This document shows positions 46,621 through 54,039 of a stretch of 64,000 nucleotides of DNA, one piece after another. Numbering within the stretch: the stretch's first letter is position 1; every line of letters begins with the position of its first letter. The notes below the pieces were generated by a model. It was given only the letters and a program-made list of their open reading frames with translations. It searched no databases and was not told where the DNA came from. Where the stretch lies: NCBI GenBank assembly GCA_965116665.1, contig OZ220709.1, forward strand, positions 3,782,001-3,846,000, read 5' to 3'. This DNA is from Aldehydirespirator sp965116665. GTDB taxonomy: Bacteria > Actinomycetota > Acidimicrobiia > Acidimicrobiales > Aldehydirespiratoraceae. The translations under genes and the position numbers were made by a program.

Positions 46621-47094
46621 ATGATCTCAGGAATGAACCACGCTGTCCTGTACGTGCGCGATGCCCGCCGTCACCAGAGGTTCTACGCAGATGTGCTCGG
46701 CTTCACCACCGTGATCGACGGTCCCGGCGCTTACGTCTTCATGAGGGCCCCGCTGTCGGAGAACCACCACGACATCGTCTTCTTCTCGATCGGCGAGGAG
46801 GCGGGCGCGTCGGCGGCCGGCCGCAGCACGGTCGGCCTCTACCACATCGCCTGGGAGGTCGGCAGTCTCGATGAGCTGGTCGAGATGCGCGATCGGCTGG
46901 TCGCGGCCGGAGCGCTGGTCGGCCAGAGCGACCACGGACCCAACAAGAGCCTGTACGCCAAGGATCCCGACGGCCTGGAGTTCGAGGTGATGTGGCTGGT
47001 GCCCCCGCAGTACTGGGGAGACGAGGAGCATCAGGCCATCATCCGCCCCCTCGACCTCGACGCCGACCGGGCTCGCTTCGCGGCTCTCGGCTGA
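46621..47094 (+). CDS. VOC-family (glyoxalase/extradiol dioxygenase fold) protein
   Basis: A 157-aa vicinal-oxygen-chelate protein. Metal-site candidates are His in MNHAVLYVRD, His in GLYHIAWEVG and Glu in DPDGLEFEVMW, as in one-metal extradiol and glyoxalase types. ATG 46621 follows GAGGGGCGGG; the GTG at 46585 would only add a non-conserved start. A TATCGT -10-like hexamer (46574-46579) would give a leader of about 35 bases. Followed by a cupin gene in the same direction. Substrate unknown. Confidence 0.8.
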   Translation: MISGMNHAVLYVRDARRHQRFYADVLGFTTVIDGPGAYVFMRAPLSENHHDIVFFSIGEEAGASAAGRSTVGLYHIAWEVGSLDELVEMRDRLVAAGALVGQSDHGPNKSLYAKDPDGLEFEVMWLVPPQYWGDEEHQAIIRPLDLDADRARFAALG

Positions 47095-47119
47095 GCGCAC
47101 ACGAAGGAGCAACACGCTC

Positions 47120-47656
47120 ATGAGCATCGCCAAGGGCCCCAGAGGCCGAGCGGATGGCACCGCGAATCCGGCCCATACGGGCGAGGCCGTGGCCGAGCGG
47201 CCCTCAGGTCGCAGCGAACAAGAGCGGGAATCGCAACCCTGCGGCGCGACTGCTTTGCAACAGTCCGCGCACGCGCTAGCCAACCCGTACTGCTACTTCC
47301 TCGACGACGACGCCTTCGTCGAGACGGCCCGTCCCGGCTTCAGGCACCGGGTGATCACCGGTGAGCACCTTCAGCTCTGCTTCTGGCGCATCGCCGGCGG
47401 TGCGGCGGGATCGGTGCTTCACAACCACACCGAGAACGAGCAGCTCGGCATAATCGTGAAGGGAAAGCTCGACTTCCGTATCGGGCCCGAGGGCGCCAAC
47501 GACGAGCGCATCGTGCTCAGCGAGGGGGACTCGTACCTGGCGCCCCGCTCGGTGTGGCACGGCGACTCTGTGTTCATCGGCGACGACACGTACGGGGAGT
47601 GCTGGATCCTCGACGTCTTCGCGCCACCCCGGGCCGATCTGGCCACCACCGGCTGA
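47120..47656 (+). CDS. Cupin-domain protein with a repeat-derived N-terminus
   Basis: A 178-aa protein. The cupin starts about residue 75, with motif 1 VLHNHTENEQLGIIVKG (His-x-His-x3-x-Glu) and motif 2 YLAPRSVWHGD. Residues about 7-37 (GPRGRADG ... EAVAERPSGRSEQER) are encoded by a dispersed repeat found at two other places in the window. The ATG follows AAGGAG at nine bases, so the repeat segment is probably translated; otherwise the natural start would lie after it. The cupin may be an enzyme or a sensor. 115 bases of mostly repeat separate it from hyuA. Confidence 0.75.
   Translation: MSIAKGPRGRADGTANPAHTGEAVAERPSGRSEQERESQPCGATALQQSAHALANPYCYFLDDDAFVETARPGFRHRVITGEHLQLCFWRIAGGAAGSVLHNHTENEQLGIIVKGKLDFRIGPEGANDERIVLSEGDSYLAPRSVWHGDSVFIGDDTYGECWILDVFAPPRADLATTG
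47138..47228 (+). repeat. Dispersed repeat, copy 1 (inside the cupin coding region)
   Basis: Left module CCCAGAGGCCGAGCGGATGG (47138-47157), a 23-base spacer, and a 48-base right module (47181-47228) ending CAGCGAACAAGAGCGGG. The right module is identical to that of copy 2 over 48 bases. It contains GGCCG/CGGCC palindromic sequence. Reads in frame as EAVAERPSGRSEQER. Confidence 0.85.
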
Positions 47657-47659
47657 AGT

Positions 47660-47760
47660 CCCAGAGGCCGAGCGGGTGGGCGACACCATGCGAACGATCT
47701 GCGACATGCTGAGCGAGGCCGTGGCCGAGCGGCCCTCAGGTCGCAGCGAACAAGAGCGGG
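47660..47760 (+). repeat. Dispersed repeat, copy 2 (upstream of hyuA)
   Basis: Left module CCCAGAGGCCGAGCGGGTGG (47660-47679), a 33-base spacer and the 48-base right module (47713-47760). A small frame from ATG 47688 also reads EAVAERPSGRSEQER through it and stops at 47769, so the coding potential is the same as in copy 1. Confidence 0.85.
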
Positions 47761-47771
47761 GCCCCTAGCCC

Positions 47772-49856
47772 ATGGCCGACTGGCGGCTGGCTGTCGACAT
47801 CGGGGGGACCTTCACCGACGTCGTGCTGCTCGACGCCGAGTCGGGTCGAGTGGTGGTCGACAAGACACTCACCACCCCCCGGGCGCCCCTCGAAGGGGTA
47901 CGCGCCGGGGTGACGGCGCTGCTGGCCAAGGCCGGGGTGGCCCCGCAGGACATAACCGCGCCGATCGTGCACGCCACCACGCTCATCACGAACTCGCTGA
48001 TCACTGGTCGCACCGGCCGTGCCGGGCTGGTCACGACGACGGGCTTCGGCGACACGCTGCTGATACGCGACGAGCATCGCTACGACATGTACGACTTGCA
48101 GATCGAGTTCCCGGATCCTCCCGTCGGCCGGGATCTCACTTTCGAGATCGATGAGCGCACGTCGGCGACGGGCGAGGTGCTGGCCGAGCCCTCCGATGCC
48201 GATCTGGACCACCTGTGCTCGGAGCTGGCTGCGGCCGGTGTGGAGTCGGTGGCGGTGTGCCTGCTCAACTCCTACGTGAACCCGGCCAACGAGCAGGCAG
48301 TGGCGTCGCGCCTGCAAGAGGATCTGGGTGTGCCGGTGTGCATCTCTGCGGAGATATCGCCGCAGATCCGCGAGTACCCCCGAATGATCACCGCGGCCTG
48401 CAACGCGGCCACCATGCCGGTGATCGGCCCCTACCTGGACGAGTTGCAGAAGTGGCTCTCAGCCGAGGGGTTCGGCGGGTCGGTGCTGATGATGCTGTCC
48501 AACGGCGGGGTGGTGTCGGCCGACGACGCCGCTCGGGGGCCGATAAGGCTGGTGGAGTCGGGGCCCGCGGCGGGTGCCCTGGCCGGAAAGTGGTATGCCG
48601 ACCGGCTGGGGTCCGATCGCCTGCTCTGCTTCGACATGGGTGGCACCACCGCCAAGGCCTGCCTCATCGAGGACGGCGAGCCGGCCCTCACCAACACATT
48701 CGAGGTGGCCAGGATCTACCGGTTCAAGAAGGGGTCGGGGTTCCCGGTGTCGGTGCCGTCGGTGGACCTCGTCGAGATCGGCGCGGGCGGGGGGTCGCTG
48801 GCCCGACTCGACCGGTTCGGTCTGCTCAAGGTCGGCCCGGAGTCCGCGGGCGCCGATCCGGGACCGGCGTCCTACGGCCGGGGCGGCACGACGGCCGCGG
48901 TGACTGACGCCGATGTGGTGCTGGGCCTGCTAGACCCCGACGCCTTCCTGGGTGGCGACATGCCGCTCGACGGCAGCGCGGCCACCACCGCGGTGGCGAC
49001 CGCCGCGGCCGGGCTCGACCTGCCGCTGATGGACACCGCGGCCGGGATCTCGGAGGTGGTGGACCAGAACATGGCCGCCGCCGCCCGGATGCACGGCGTC
49101 GAGCAGGGCGTGGACCTGCGCGGGGTCACCATCCTGGCCTTCGGCGGCGCCGGTCCGGTCCACGCCTGCGGTGTGGCCGACCTTCTCGAGAGCGACAAGA
49201 TCATCTTCCCGCCGAACGCGAGCGTGCTGTCGGCGTTCGGGACGCTGGTGTCACCGGTGCGGATCGATCTGGCTCGCTCCATGCCCCGGCTCCTGCGCAG
49301 CGTCGACGAGGCCGAGCGGGACCGGCTGCTGGACGAGCTGCGGGGCGAGGGCCGCAGGGTGCTGCTGGCGGCCGGCGTGCCCGAGTCCGAGGTGCGTTTC
49401 CGGTACGGGCTGGACGCCCGGTACTCGGGCCAGGGCAACGAGATCACCGTGTGGCTGGGCTCCGGCGAGTCGTGGCCCGCCTTGGACACGGAGGTGGTGG
49501 AAGCCTTCGAGGCCGAGTACCGGCGGATCTACGGGATGACCATTCCCGACGTGGAGATCGAGGCGGTGACGTGGCGGCTCTCGGCCTACGCGGCCGAGGC
49601 CGCGGTGACGCCCGAAGTGGTGGCCGCAGTCGCGGGCGGGACGGCGGAGCCGGTGTCGCACCGTCCCGCGGTCCTCCAGCGCGGGGCTGATCCGCTTGTG
49701 GTGCCGGTGTACCGGAGGCAGGATCTGAGCGTGGGAACGGCGTTCGACGGGCCGGCCATCGTGGAGGAGCGAGAGACCACCACGGTCATCCGCTCCGGGT
49801 GGCGGACCGAAGTGGCGCCCGACGGCAGCCTGGTGGCCGACAGGAGGCGTTCATGA
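47772..49856 (+). CDS. hyuA: Hydantoinase/oxoprolinase subunit A (N-methylhydantoinase A family)
   Basis: A 694-aa actin-fold ATPase subunit. It opens WRLAVDIGGTFTDVVLLD (phosphate-binding loop) and contains HATTLITNSLITGRTGRAGLVTT, RLVESGPAAGALAGKWYA, CFDMGGTTAKACLIEDG, the GAGGGSLARLD and LAFGGAGPVHACGVADLL regions usual for HyuA. With HyuB it hydrolyses a cyclic amide ring (N-methylhydantoin, 5-oxoproline or similar) using ATP. The stop overlaps the hyuB start as ATGA. Ring substrate not determined. Confidence 0.92.
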   Translation: MADWRLAVDIGGTFTDVVLLDAESGRVVVDKTLTTPRAPLEGVRAGVTALLAKAGVAPQDITAPIVHATTLITNSLITGRTGRAGLVTTTGFGDTLLIRDEHRYDMYDLQIEFPDPPVGRDLTFEIDERTSATGEVLAEPSDADLDHLCSELAAAGVESVAVCLLNSYVNPANEQAVASRLQEDLGVPVCISAEISPQIREYPRMITAACNAATMPVIGPYLDELQKWLSAEGFGGSVLMMLSNGGVVSADDAARGPIRLVESGPAAGALAGKWYADRLGSDRLLCFDMGGTTAKACLIEDGEPALTNTFEVARIYRFKKGSGFPVSVPSVDLVEIGAGGGSLARLDRFGLLKVGPESAGADPGPASYGRGGTTAAVTDADVVLGLLDPDAFLGGDMPLDGSAATTAVATAAAGLDLPLMDTAAGISEVVDQNMAAAARMHGVEQGVDLRGVTILAFGGAGPVHACGVADLLESDKIIFPPNASVLSAFGTLVSPVRIDLARSMPRLLRSVDEAERDRLLDELRGEGRRVLLAAGVPESEVRFRYGLDARYSGQGNEITVWLGSGESWPALDTEVVEAFEAEYRRIYGMTIPDVEIEAVTWRLSAYAAEAAVTPEVVAAVAGGTAEPVSHRPAVLQRGADPLVVPVYRRQDLSVGTAFDGPAIVEERETTTVIRSGWRTEVAPDGSLVADRRRS

Positions 49857-51487
49857 GCACGGTTCGCACCTTCGACCCCGTGGAGCTGGAGATCCTGTGG
49901 CAGTCGCTGATCTCCACCGTGAACGAGCAGGCCCGGGCCCTGCAGCGGGCCGCCTTCAGTCCCATCGTGCGGGAGGCCGGCGACCTGGCCAACGCGGTGT
50001 TCGACCGGCGGGGCCGGATGGTCGCCCAGGCCGTCACCGGCACACCGGGCCACATCAACAGCCTGGCCCTGGGTGCGGCCGCCATGCTCGAGGAGTATCC
50101 GGTGGACTCCCTGGTGCCCGGCGACGTGCTGATCACCAACGACCCATACAAGACGGCGGGCCAGCTCCTCGACGTGACCGTTCTGGTGCCGGCCTGGCGC
50201 ACCCCCGCGGCCGGCGGGAAGCCCCGGCTCATCGCCCTGTTCGGGTCCACGATCCATCACACCGACGTGGGCGGCTACGGCATCGGCGCCGGCGGCAGGG
50301 ACTGCTTCGAGGAGGGGCTGTGGATCCCGATCTGCAAGCTGATGGCGGGCGACGGCGCCGGCGGCTCGGAGCGCAACGGTGACGTCTGGAAGTTCATCCT
50401 CTCCAATGTCCGCCAACCCGACCACATGGCCGGCGATCTGCACGCCCAGATGGCATCGGGCGAGGTTGGGGCCCAACGGCTGGCCACGCTGTGCGATACC
50501 CACTCCCTCGACGACATCGAGGACCTGGCCGACGAGATCATCGAGCGGTCCGAGGCGGCCACCAGGGCCACCATCCGCGAGCTGGAGGCGGGCACCCACG
50601 ACGCTTCGGCCGTTCTGGACCTGGCCGACGGCAGCACGGTCGACATCGTCTGCTCCATGACGGTGGATCCCGACGGCGGGGAGATCATCGTCGACTACGA
50701 GGGCTCCAGTGAAGCCAGCCCGTGGGGCATCAACGTGGTTCGCAACTACACCCACGCCTACACCACGTTCACGGTGCGCTCGGTGCTCAACCCCGACATC
50801 CCCAACAACCACGGGAGCCTGGCGCCCATCCGGATGCGGGCGCCGGAGGGGTCGGTCGTGCATGCGGTGCCCCCGCAACCGGGAACGGCCCGCCATGTGG
50901 TCGGCATGTTCCTGCCCAACGCGCTGCTCAAGGCGCTGGCCCAGGTGAAGCCCGACGGCGCCATGGCCGAGGGCGCGGGCGCGGTGTGGACGATGCAGAT
51001 AAACGGTCACCACGAAGACGGCTCTCCCTTCATTACCGCCATGTTCACCTACGCGGGCGGGGTCGGCGCCCGGGCCGGGAAACCCGGGTTGGATGCCTGC
51101 TCCTATCCCACCGGGGTATCGGCGGTGCCCATCGAGGTGGTGGAGGCCTCCGCGCCGGTGCGGTTCCTCCAGAAGTCTCTGCGGTCCGGGTCGGGCGGCG
51201 CGGGCGCGCAGCCCGGTGGCCTGGGCCAGGTGATCGAGTTCGAGGTCGACACGGCCCGGCCCTGGCAGCTCAACGCGGTGACCAGCCGCCTCACCGAGCC
51301 GCCCCAGGGCATCTTCGGGGGTGAGCCGGGCGCGGCCGGGTCGTTCCGGGTGAACGGGGAGCCGGTCACCACCCAGACTCGCATCACCCTCCAGCCCGGT
51401 GACACCGTGAGCCTGGAGCTGCCCGGCGGCGGCGGTTACGGCGATCCGGGCGACAGCGAGGATCGGGGAGCCCCGGTACCCCGGTGA
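49853..51487 (+). CDS. hyuB: Hydantoinase/oxoprolinase subunit B
   Basis: A 544-aa subunit. It starts STVRTFDPVELEILWQSL and carries the HyuB landmarks EAGDLANAVFDRRGRMVAQ, TPGHINSLALGAAAML, GDVLITNDPYKTAGQLLDVTV, GSTIHHTDVGGYG and the closing GDTVSLELPGGGGYGDP. ATG 49853 follows AGGAGG; the earlier in-frame start would overlap hyuA by over 50 bases. The stop overlaps the following ligase start (GTGA). Together the three form one translational unit. Confidence 0.92.
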   Translation: MSTVRTFDPVELEILWQSLISTVNEQARALQRAAFSPIVREAGDLANAVFDRRGRMVAQAVTGTPGHINSLALGAAAMLEEYPVDSLVPGDVLITNDPYKTAGQLLDVTVLVPAWRTPAAGGKPRLIALFGSTIHHTDVGGYGIGAGGRDCFEEGLWIPICKLMAGDGAGGSERNGDVWKFILSNVRQPDHMAGDLHAQMASGEVGAQRLATLCDTHSLDDIEDLADEIIERSEAATRATIRELEAGTHDASAVLDLADGSTVDIVCSMTVDPDGGEIIVDYEGSSEASPWGINVVRNYTHAYTTFTVRSVLNPDIPNNHGSLAPIRMRAPEGSVVHAVPPQPGTARHVVGMFLPNALLKALAQVKPDGAMAEGAGAVWTMQINGHHEDGSPFITAMFTYAGGVGARAGKPGLDACSYPTGVSAVPIEVVEASAPVRFLQKSLRSGSGGAGAQPGGLGQVIEFEVDTARPWQLNAVTSRLTEPPQGIFGGEPGAAGSFRVNGEPVTTQTRITLQPGDTVSLELPGGGGYGDPGDSEDRGAPVPR

Positions 51488-53049
51488 CTGACTGGGCTGA
51501 GCCCGTGTCCTTCGCATCGGTGTGGGACCGGGCCGTAACGTCTCGAGCCGATGAGACATTCCTGGTCTTCGAGACCCCCTCCGGAGATGTCGCCCGATGG
51601 TCCTATGGCGACTTCGACGAGGCGGTGGACCGGGTGGCGGGGACGCTGGTCGCGCTTGGAGTCGAGCCCGGAGCGGCCGTTCATCTCGCCCTGACCAATT
51701 CGCCGACGTTCATCGCGGTGTGGCTGGCCGCAACCCGGCTCGGGGCGTGGATCGTGCCGTCTGACCCGATGGGACGCACTCCCGAGCTAGCCGGCCACAT
51801 CGAGCGCACCCGCCCCGCAGTGGGCCTCTGCGCGGGAGCCCGGGCCGGCACGTACCGGGCCGCCACTGAGGAGGCGGGACGCCAGGATCTGGCCGTGATC
51901 GAGATCGACGAGGCCGACACCGCGTTGGCCCTGTTCGACGCGGCACCCCTGGTCGCATCGGAGAGGCCCGAGCCGGGCCGGCGCGACCGGGCTGCGGTGA
52001 TGTTCACCTCGGGTACCACGGGCCGGCCCAAGGGGGTGGAGGTGACCCAGGCCAACTACGCCTTCGCGGGCAGGGTCATGGCCGCCGCCGCCGGGCTCAC
52101 CGGTGATGACCGTCAGCTGGTGGTGCTTCCGCTGTTCCACGCCAACGCGCAGTACTACTCGTTCGCCTCTGCCATCTGGACCGGTGCCAGCGTGGCTCTG
52201 ATGCCGGCCTTCTCGGCGTCGGGGTTCCTGCCGGCCGCGGCCCGCCACTCGGCCACCTGCGCCAGCCTCTTCGCCGCGCCGATCCGCATGGTCCTGGCTC
52301 GCGGCGGACCGGCCGAAGGGGCGCGGCTGCGCCACTGCTGGTACGCGCAGAACATCTCCGCTGACCAGTACTCCACGGTGGCGGAGTGGTTCGGCTGCCG
52401 GCCCCGCCAGCTCTACGGCATGACCGAGACCATCCCCGCGGTCCTGACCGATGAGGCGGCCGACCCTCATCACGCCTCCATGGGCCGGGTCTCGCCCGGT
52501 TGCCAGGTGGATGTGCAGGACGCAGGCGGGGCTTCGGTCGAGCCCGGCGCAGTGGGCGAGGTGGTCGTGGGCGGCGAGCCCGGCATCACCCTGTTCGCCG
52601 GCTACCTCGACGCGCCCGACGTCACCGCAGCCAGCTTCCGCGACGGCTGGTTCCTGACCGGCGACCGAGCGGTGCGCGACGACAGCGGCCGTCACTACTT
52701 CGACGGGCGGCGCTCGGATGTGCTGAAGGTCTCCGGCGAGAACGTCTCGATCGTCGAGGTGGAGTCCGCTCTGGTTGAGCACCCCGCGGTGCTGGAGGCC
52801 GCGGTGGTGGGCCGTCCCGATGAGATCCGCGACGAGGTGCCGGTGGCCTTCGTGGTCGCGGCCGACCCGTCGGCCCCGCCCCCTCTCGACGAGTTGAACG
52901 CCTGGTGCGATGAGCGGCTGGCCAAGGCCAAGCGGCCGGTCGCCATCACCCTGATCGATGAGCTGCCCCGCACCAGCGTCGGCAAGATCCGCAAGTTCCT
53001 CCTGGCCGAGCAAGCCGCCGCCCAGAGCGGCCAGGGACAGGGGGACTAG
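51484..53049 (+). CDS. AMP-forming acyl-CoA ligase (carnitine/crotonobetaine-CoA ligase-like)
   Basis: A 521-aa ANL-superfamily ligase. The P-loop is VMFTSGTTGRPKGVEVTQANY, the adenine motif is QLYGMTETIPAV, the hinge region is WFLTGDRAVRDDSGRHYFDGR, and the CoA/hinge part is DVLKVSGENVSIVEVES with the C-terminal catalytic Lys in PRTSVGKIRKF. By eye it lies near CaiC-type ligases. GTG 51484 overlaps the hyuB stop. It may activate the acid released by HyuAB. Its stop overlaps the stop of the convergent PaREP1-like gene by two bases. Confidence 0.85.
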   Translation: MTDWAEPVSFASVWDRAVTSRADETFLVFETPSGDVARWSYGDFDEAVDRVAGTLVALGVEPGAAVHLALTNSPTFIAVWLAATRLGAWIVPSDPMGRTPELAGHIERTRPAVGLCAGARAGTYRAATEEAGRQDLAVIEIDEADTALALFDAAPLVASERPEPGRRDRAAVMFTSGTTGRPKGVEVTQANYAFAGRVMAAAAGLTGDDRQLVVLPLFHANAQYYSFASAIWTGASVALMPAFSASGFLPAAARHSATCASLFAAPIRMVLARGGPAEGARLRHCWYAQNISADQYSTVAEWFGCRPRQLYGMTETIPAVLTDEAADPHHASMGRVSPGCQVDVQDAGGASVEPGAVGEVVVGGEPGITLFAGYLDAPDVTAASFRDGWFLTGDRAVRDDSGRHYFDGRRSDVLKVSGENVSIVEVESALVEHPAVLEAAVVGRPDEIRDEVPVAFVVAADPSAPPPLDELNAWCDERLAKAKRPVAITLIDELPRTSVGKIRKFLLAEQAAAQSGQGQGD

Positions 53050-53504
53050 GCGGCCGCGAGTCGCTCGGCTTCGCCGATGTAGCCGGCGGTCTCGTTGATG
53101 AGCATCTCGATGTCGGCTCGCTCGCAGAGACCCAGGTAGAAGCAGTCGCCGTGCAGTACGTCCCGGGCGGTGTGATAGTGCCCCGTCAACCGGCCGACGC
53201 CATCGTCGAGGCGCGCCAGTTGGCGCAGTTCTTGCGTAGTGATGGGGGACTTGGCCGGCTCCTCGCCGGTGCGGGCCACGATGAGGCCGTCGGCGGCTCG
53301 CTTGGTGGCGCACCAGGCCTTCTCGGCCGCGTCCCTGATGTCGCCGGCGTCCAGGCGGGCCAGCGCGGCGTCGTGCAGCGCCCGGGCGTCCGCGAACAGC
53401 GCGGCGGCACGATCAGCCGCGCCGTCGCCAGCGGGTGCCCGCCCGGCCCTAGGGCCGCTCATGCGTGCAGGAGGCATTGGGTTGTCCAGCTCACCGGCGA
53501 TCAT
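53046..53504 (-). CDS. PaREP1/HEPN-like protein, copy A
   Basis: A 152-aa helical protein. The central part ADARALHDAALARLDAGDIRDAAEKAWCATKRAADGL has the A-x-x-K-x-W-x-A-x-x pattern of the PaREP1 family, a HEPN-type helical bundle. The N-terminal 30 residues are Pro/Gly/Arg-rich and variable; the C-terminal part has GHYHTARDVLHGDCFYLGLCE. No classical HEPN nuclease R-x4-6-H motif is obvious. Start overlaps the copy B stop as ATGA. It is 165 bp nearly identical to copy B. Role unknown; relatives occur in toxin-antitoxin-like and substrate-binding contexts. Confidence 0.75.
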   Translation of the reverse strand: MIAGELDNPMPPARMSGPRAGRAPAGDGAADRAAALFADARALHDAALARLDAGDIRDAAEKAWCATKRAADGLIVARTGEEPAKSPITTQELRQLARLDDGVGRLTGHYHTARDVLHGDCFYLGLCERADIEMLINETAGYIGEAERLAAA

Positions 53505-53877
53505 TCCTGCGCCGTTGACGTCGAAGGGGCGGCCAGCCGCTCGGCGTCGGTGATGTAGCCGGCGGTCTGGTGGATGAGGCGCTCGGTGCGTTCGGTCGGC
53601 TCGCAGAATCCGAGGTAGAAGCAGTCGCCGTGGAGCGCGTCCTTGACGATGTGGTACCGATCCGCGAGTTGGCTTATGTCCTGTTCATCGATGGCGAGAC
53701 GGTTGAGTTCACGCGTAGTGATGGGGGACTTGGCCGGCTCCTCGCCGGTGCGGGCCACGATGAGGCCGTCGGCGGCTCGCTTGGTGGCGCACCAGGCCTT
53801 CTCGGCCGCGTCCCTGATGTCGCCGGCGTCCAGGCGGGCCAGCGCGGCGTCGTGCAGGGCCCGGGCGTCCGCGAACA
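53234..53877 (-). repeat. 165-bp near-identical repeat shared by the two PaREP1-like genes
   Basis: Bases 53234-53398 and 53713-53877 match with one mismatch at 53379/53858. The flanking parts of the genes have diverged. This implies recent duplication followed by divergence at the ends, or gene conversion of the core. Confidence 0.9.
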
Positions 53878-53956
53878 AGACAGCGGCTCGATCAGCCGCA
53901 GTGTTGCTCGGCGGTAGCTGCTCTGCGGTCATGCCACTCATGCCAGATGTTGTCAT
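53501..53956 (-). CDS. PaREP1/HEPN-like protein, copy B
   Basis: A 151-aa paralogue of copy A. The start at 53956 (MTTSGMSGMTAEQL) follows GAGGTGAG; the GTG at 53965 is also possible. Helix-rich core DIRDAAEKAWCATKRAADG, then NRLAIDEQDISQLADRYHIVKDALHGDCFYLGFCE in pieces. A strong promoter (53992-54020) is directly upstream, so both copies are expressed as one transcript. A tandem pair with matched ends suggests a heteromeric or dosage-related function. Family assignment is from pattern only. Confidence 0.75.
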   Translation of the reverse strand: MTTSGMSGMTAEQLPPSNTAADRAAVLFADARALHDAALARLDAGDIRDAAEKAWCATKRAADGLIVARTGEEPAKSPITTRELNRLAIDEQDISQLADRYHIVKDALHGDCFYLGFCEPTERTERLIHQTAGYITDAERLAAPSTSTAQE

Positions 53957-53991
53957 GAGGCTCACCTCGGTGTCTTTCGGCGACTCGGACG

Positions 53992-54020
53992 ACCGTAGTA
54001 GCTCCGATCAGTTATGACAA
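53992..54020 (-). promoter_or_regulatory. Promoter of the PaREP1-like pair
   Basis: On the minus strand: TTGTCA (54020-54015), 17-base spacer, TACGGT (53997-53992). Start of transcription about 53985, leader about 29 bases. The region 54005-54050 is notably AT-rich. It is the best -35/-10 pair in the window. Confidence 0.65.
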
Positions 54021-54039
54021 CCAAATGATATGAAAATCT

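Noticed and set aside
53234..53877. The PaREP1-like repeat as an insertion sequence or phase-variation cassette.
   Set aside because: No terminal inverted repeats, no transposase or recombinase, and both copies sit in equivalent places of two paralogous genes.
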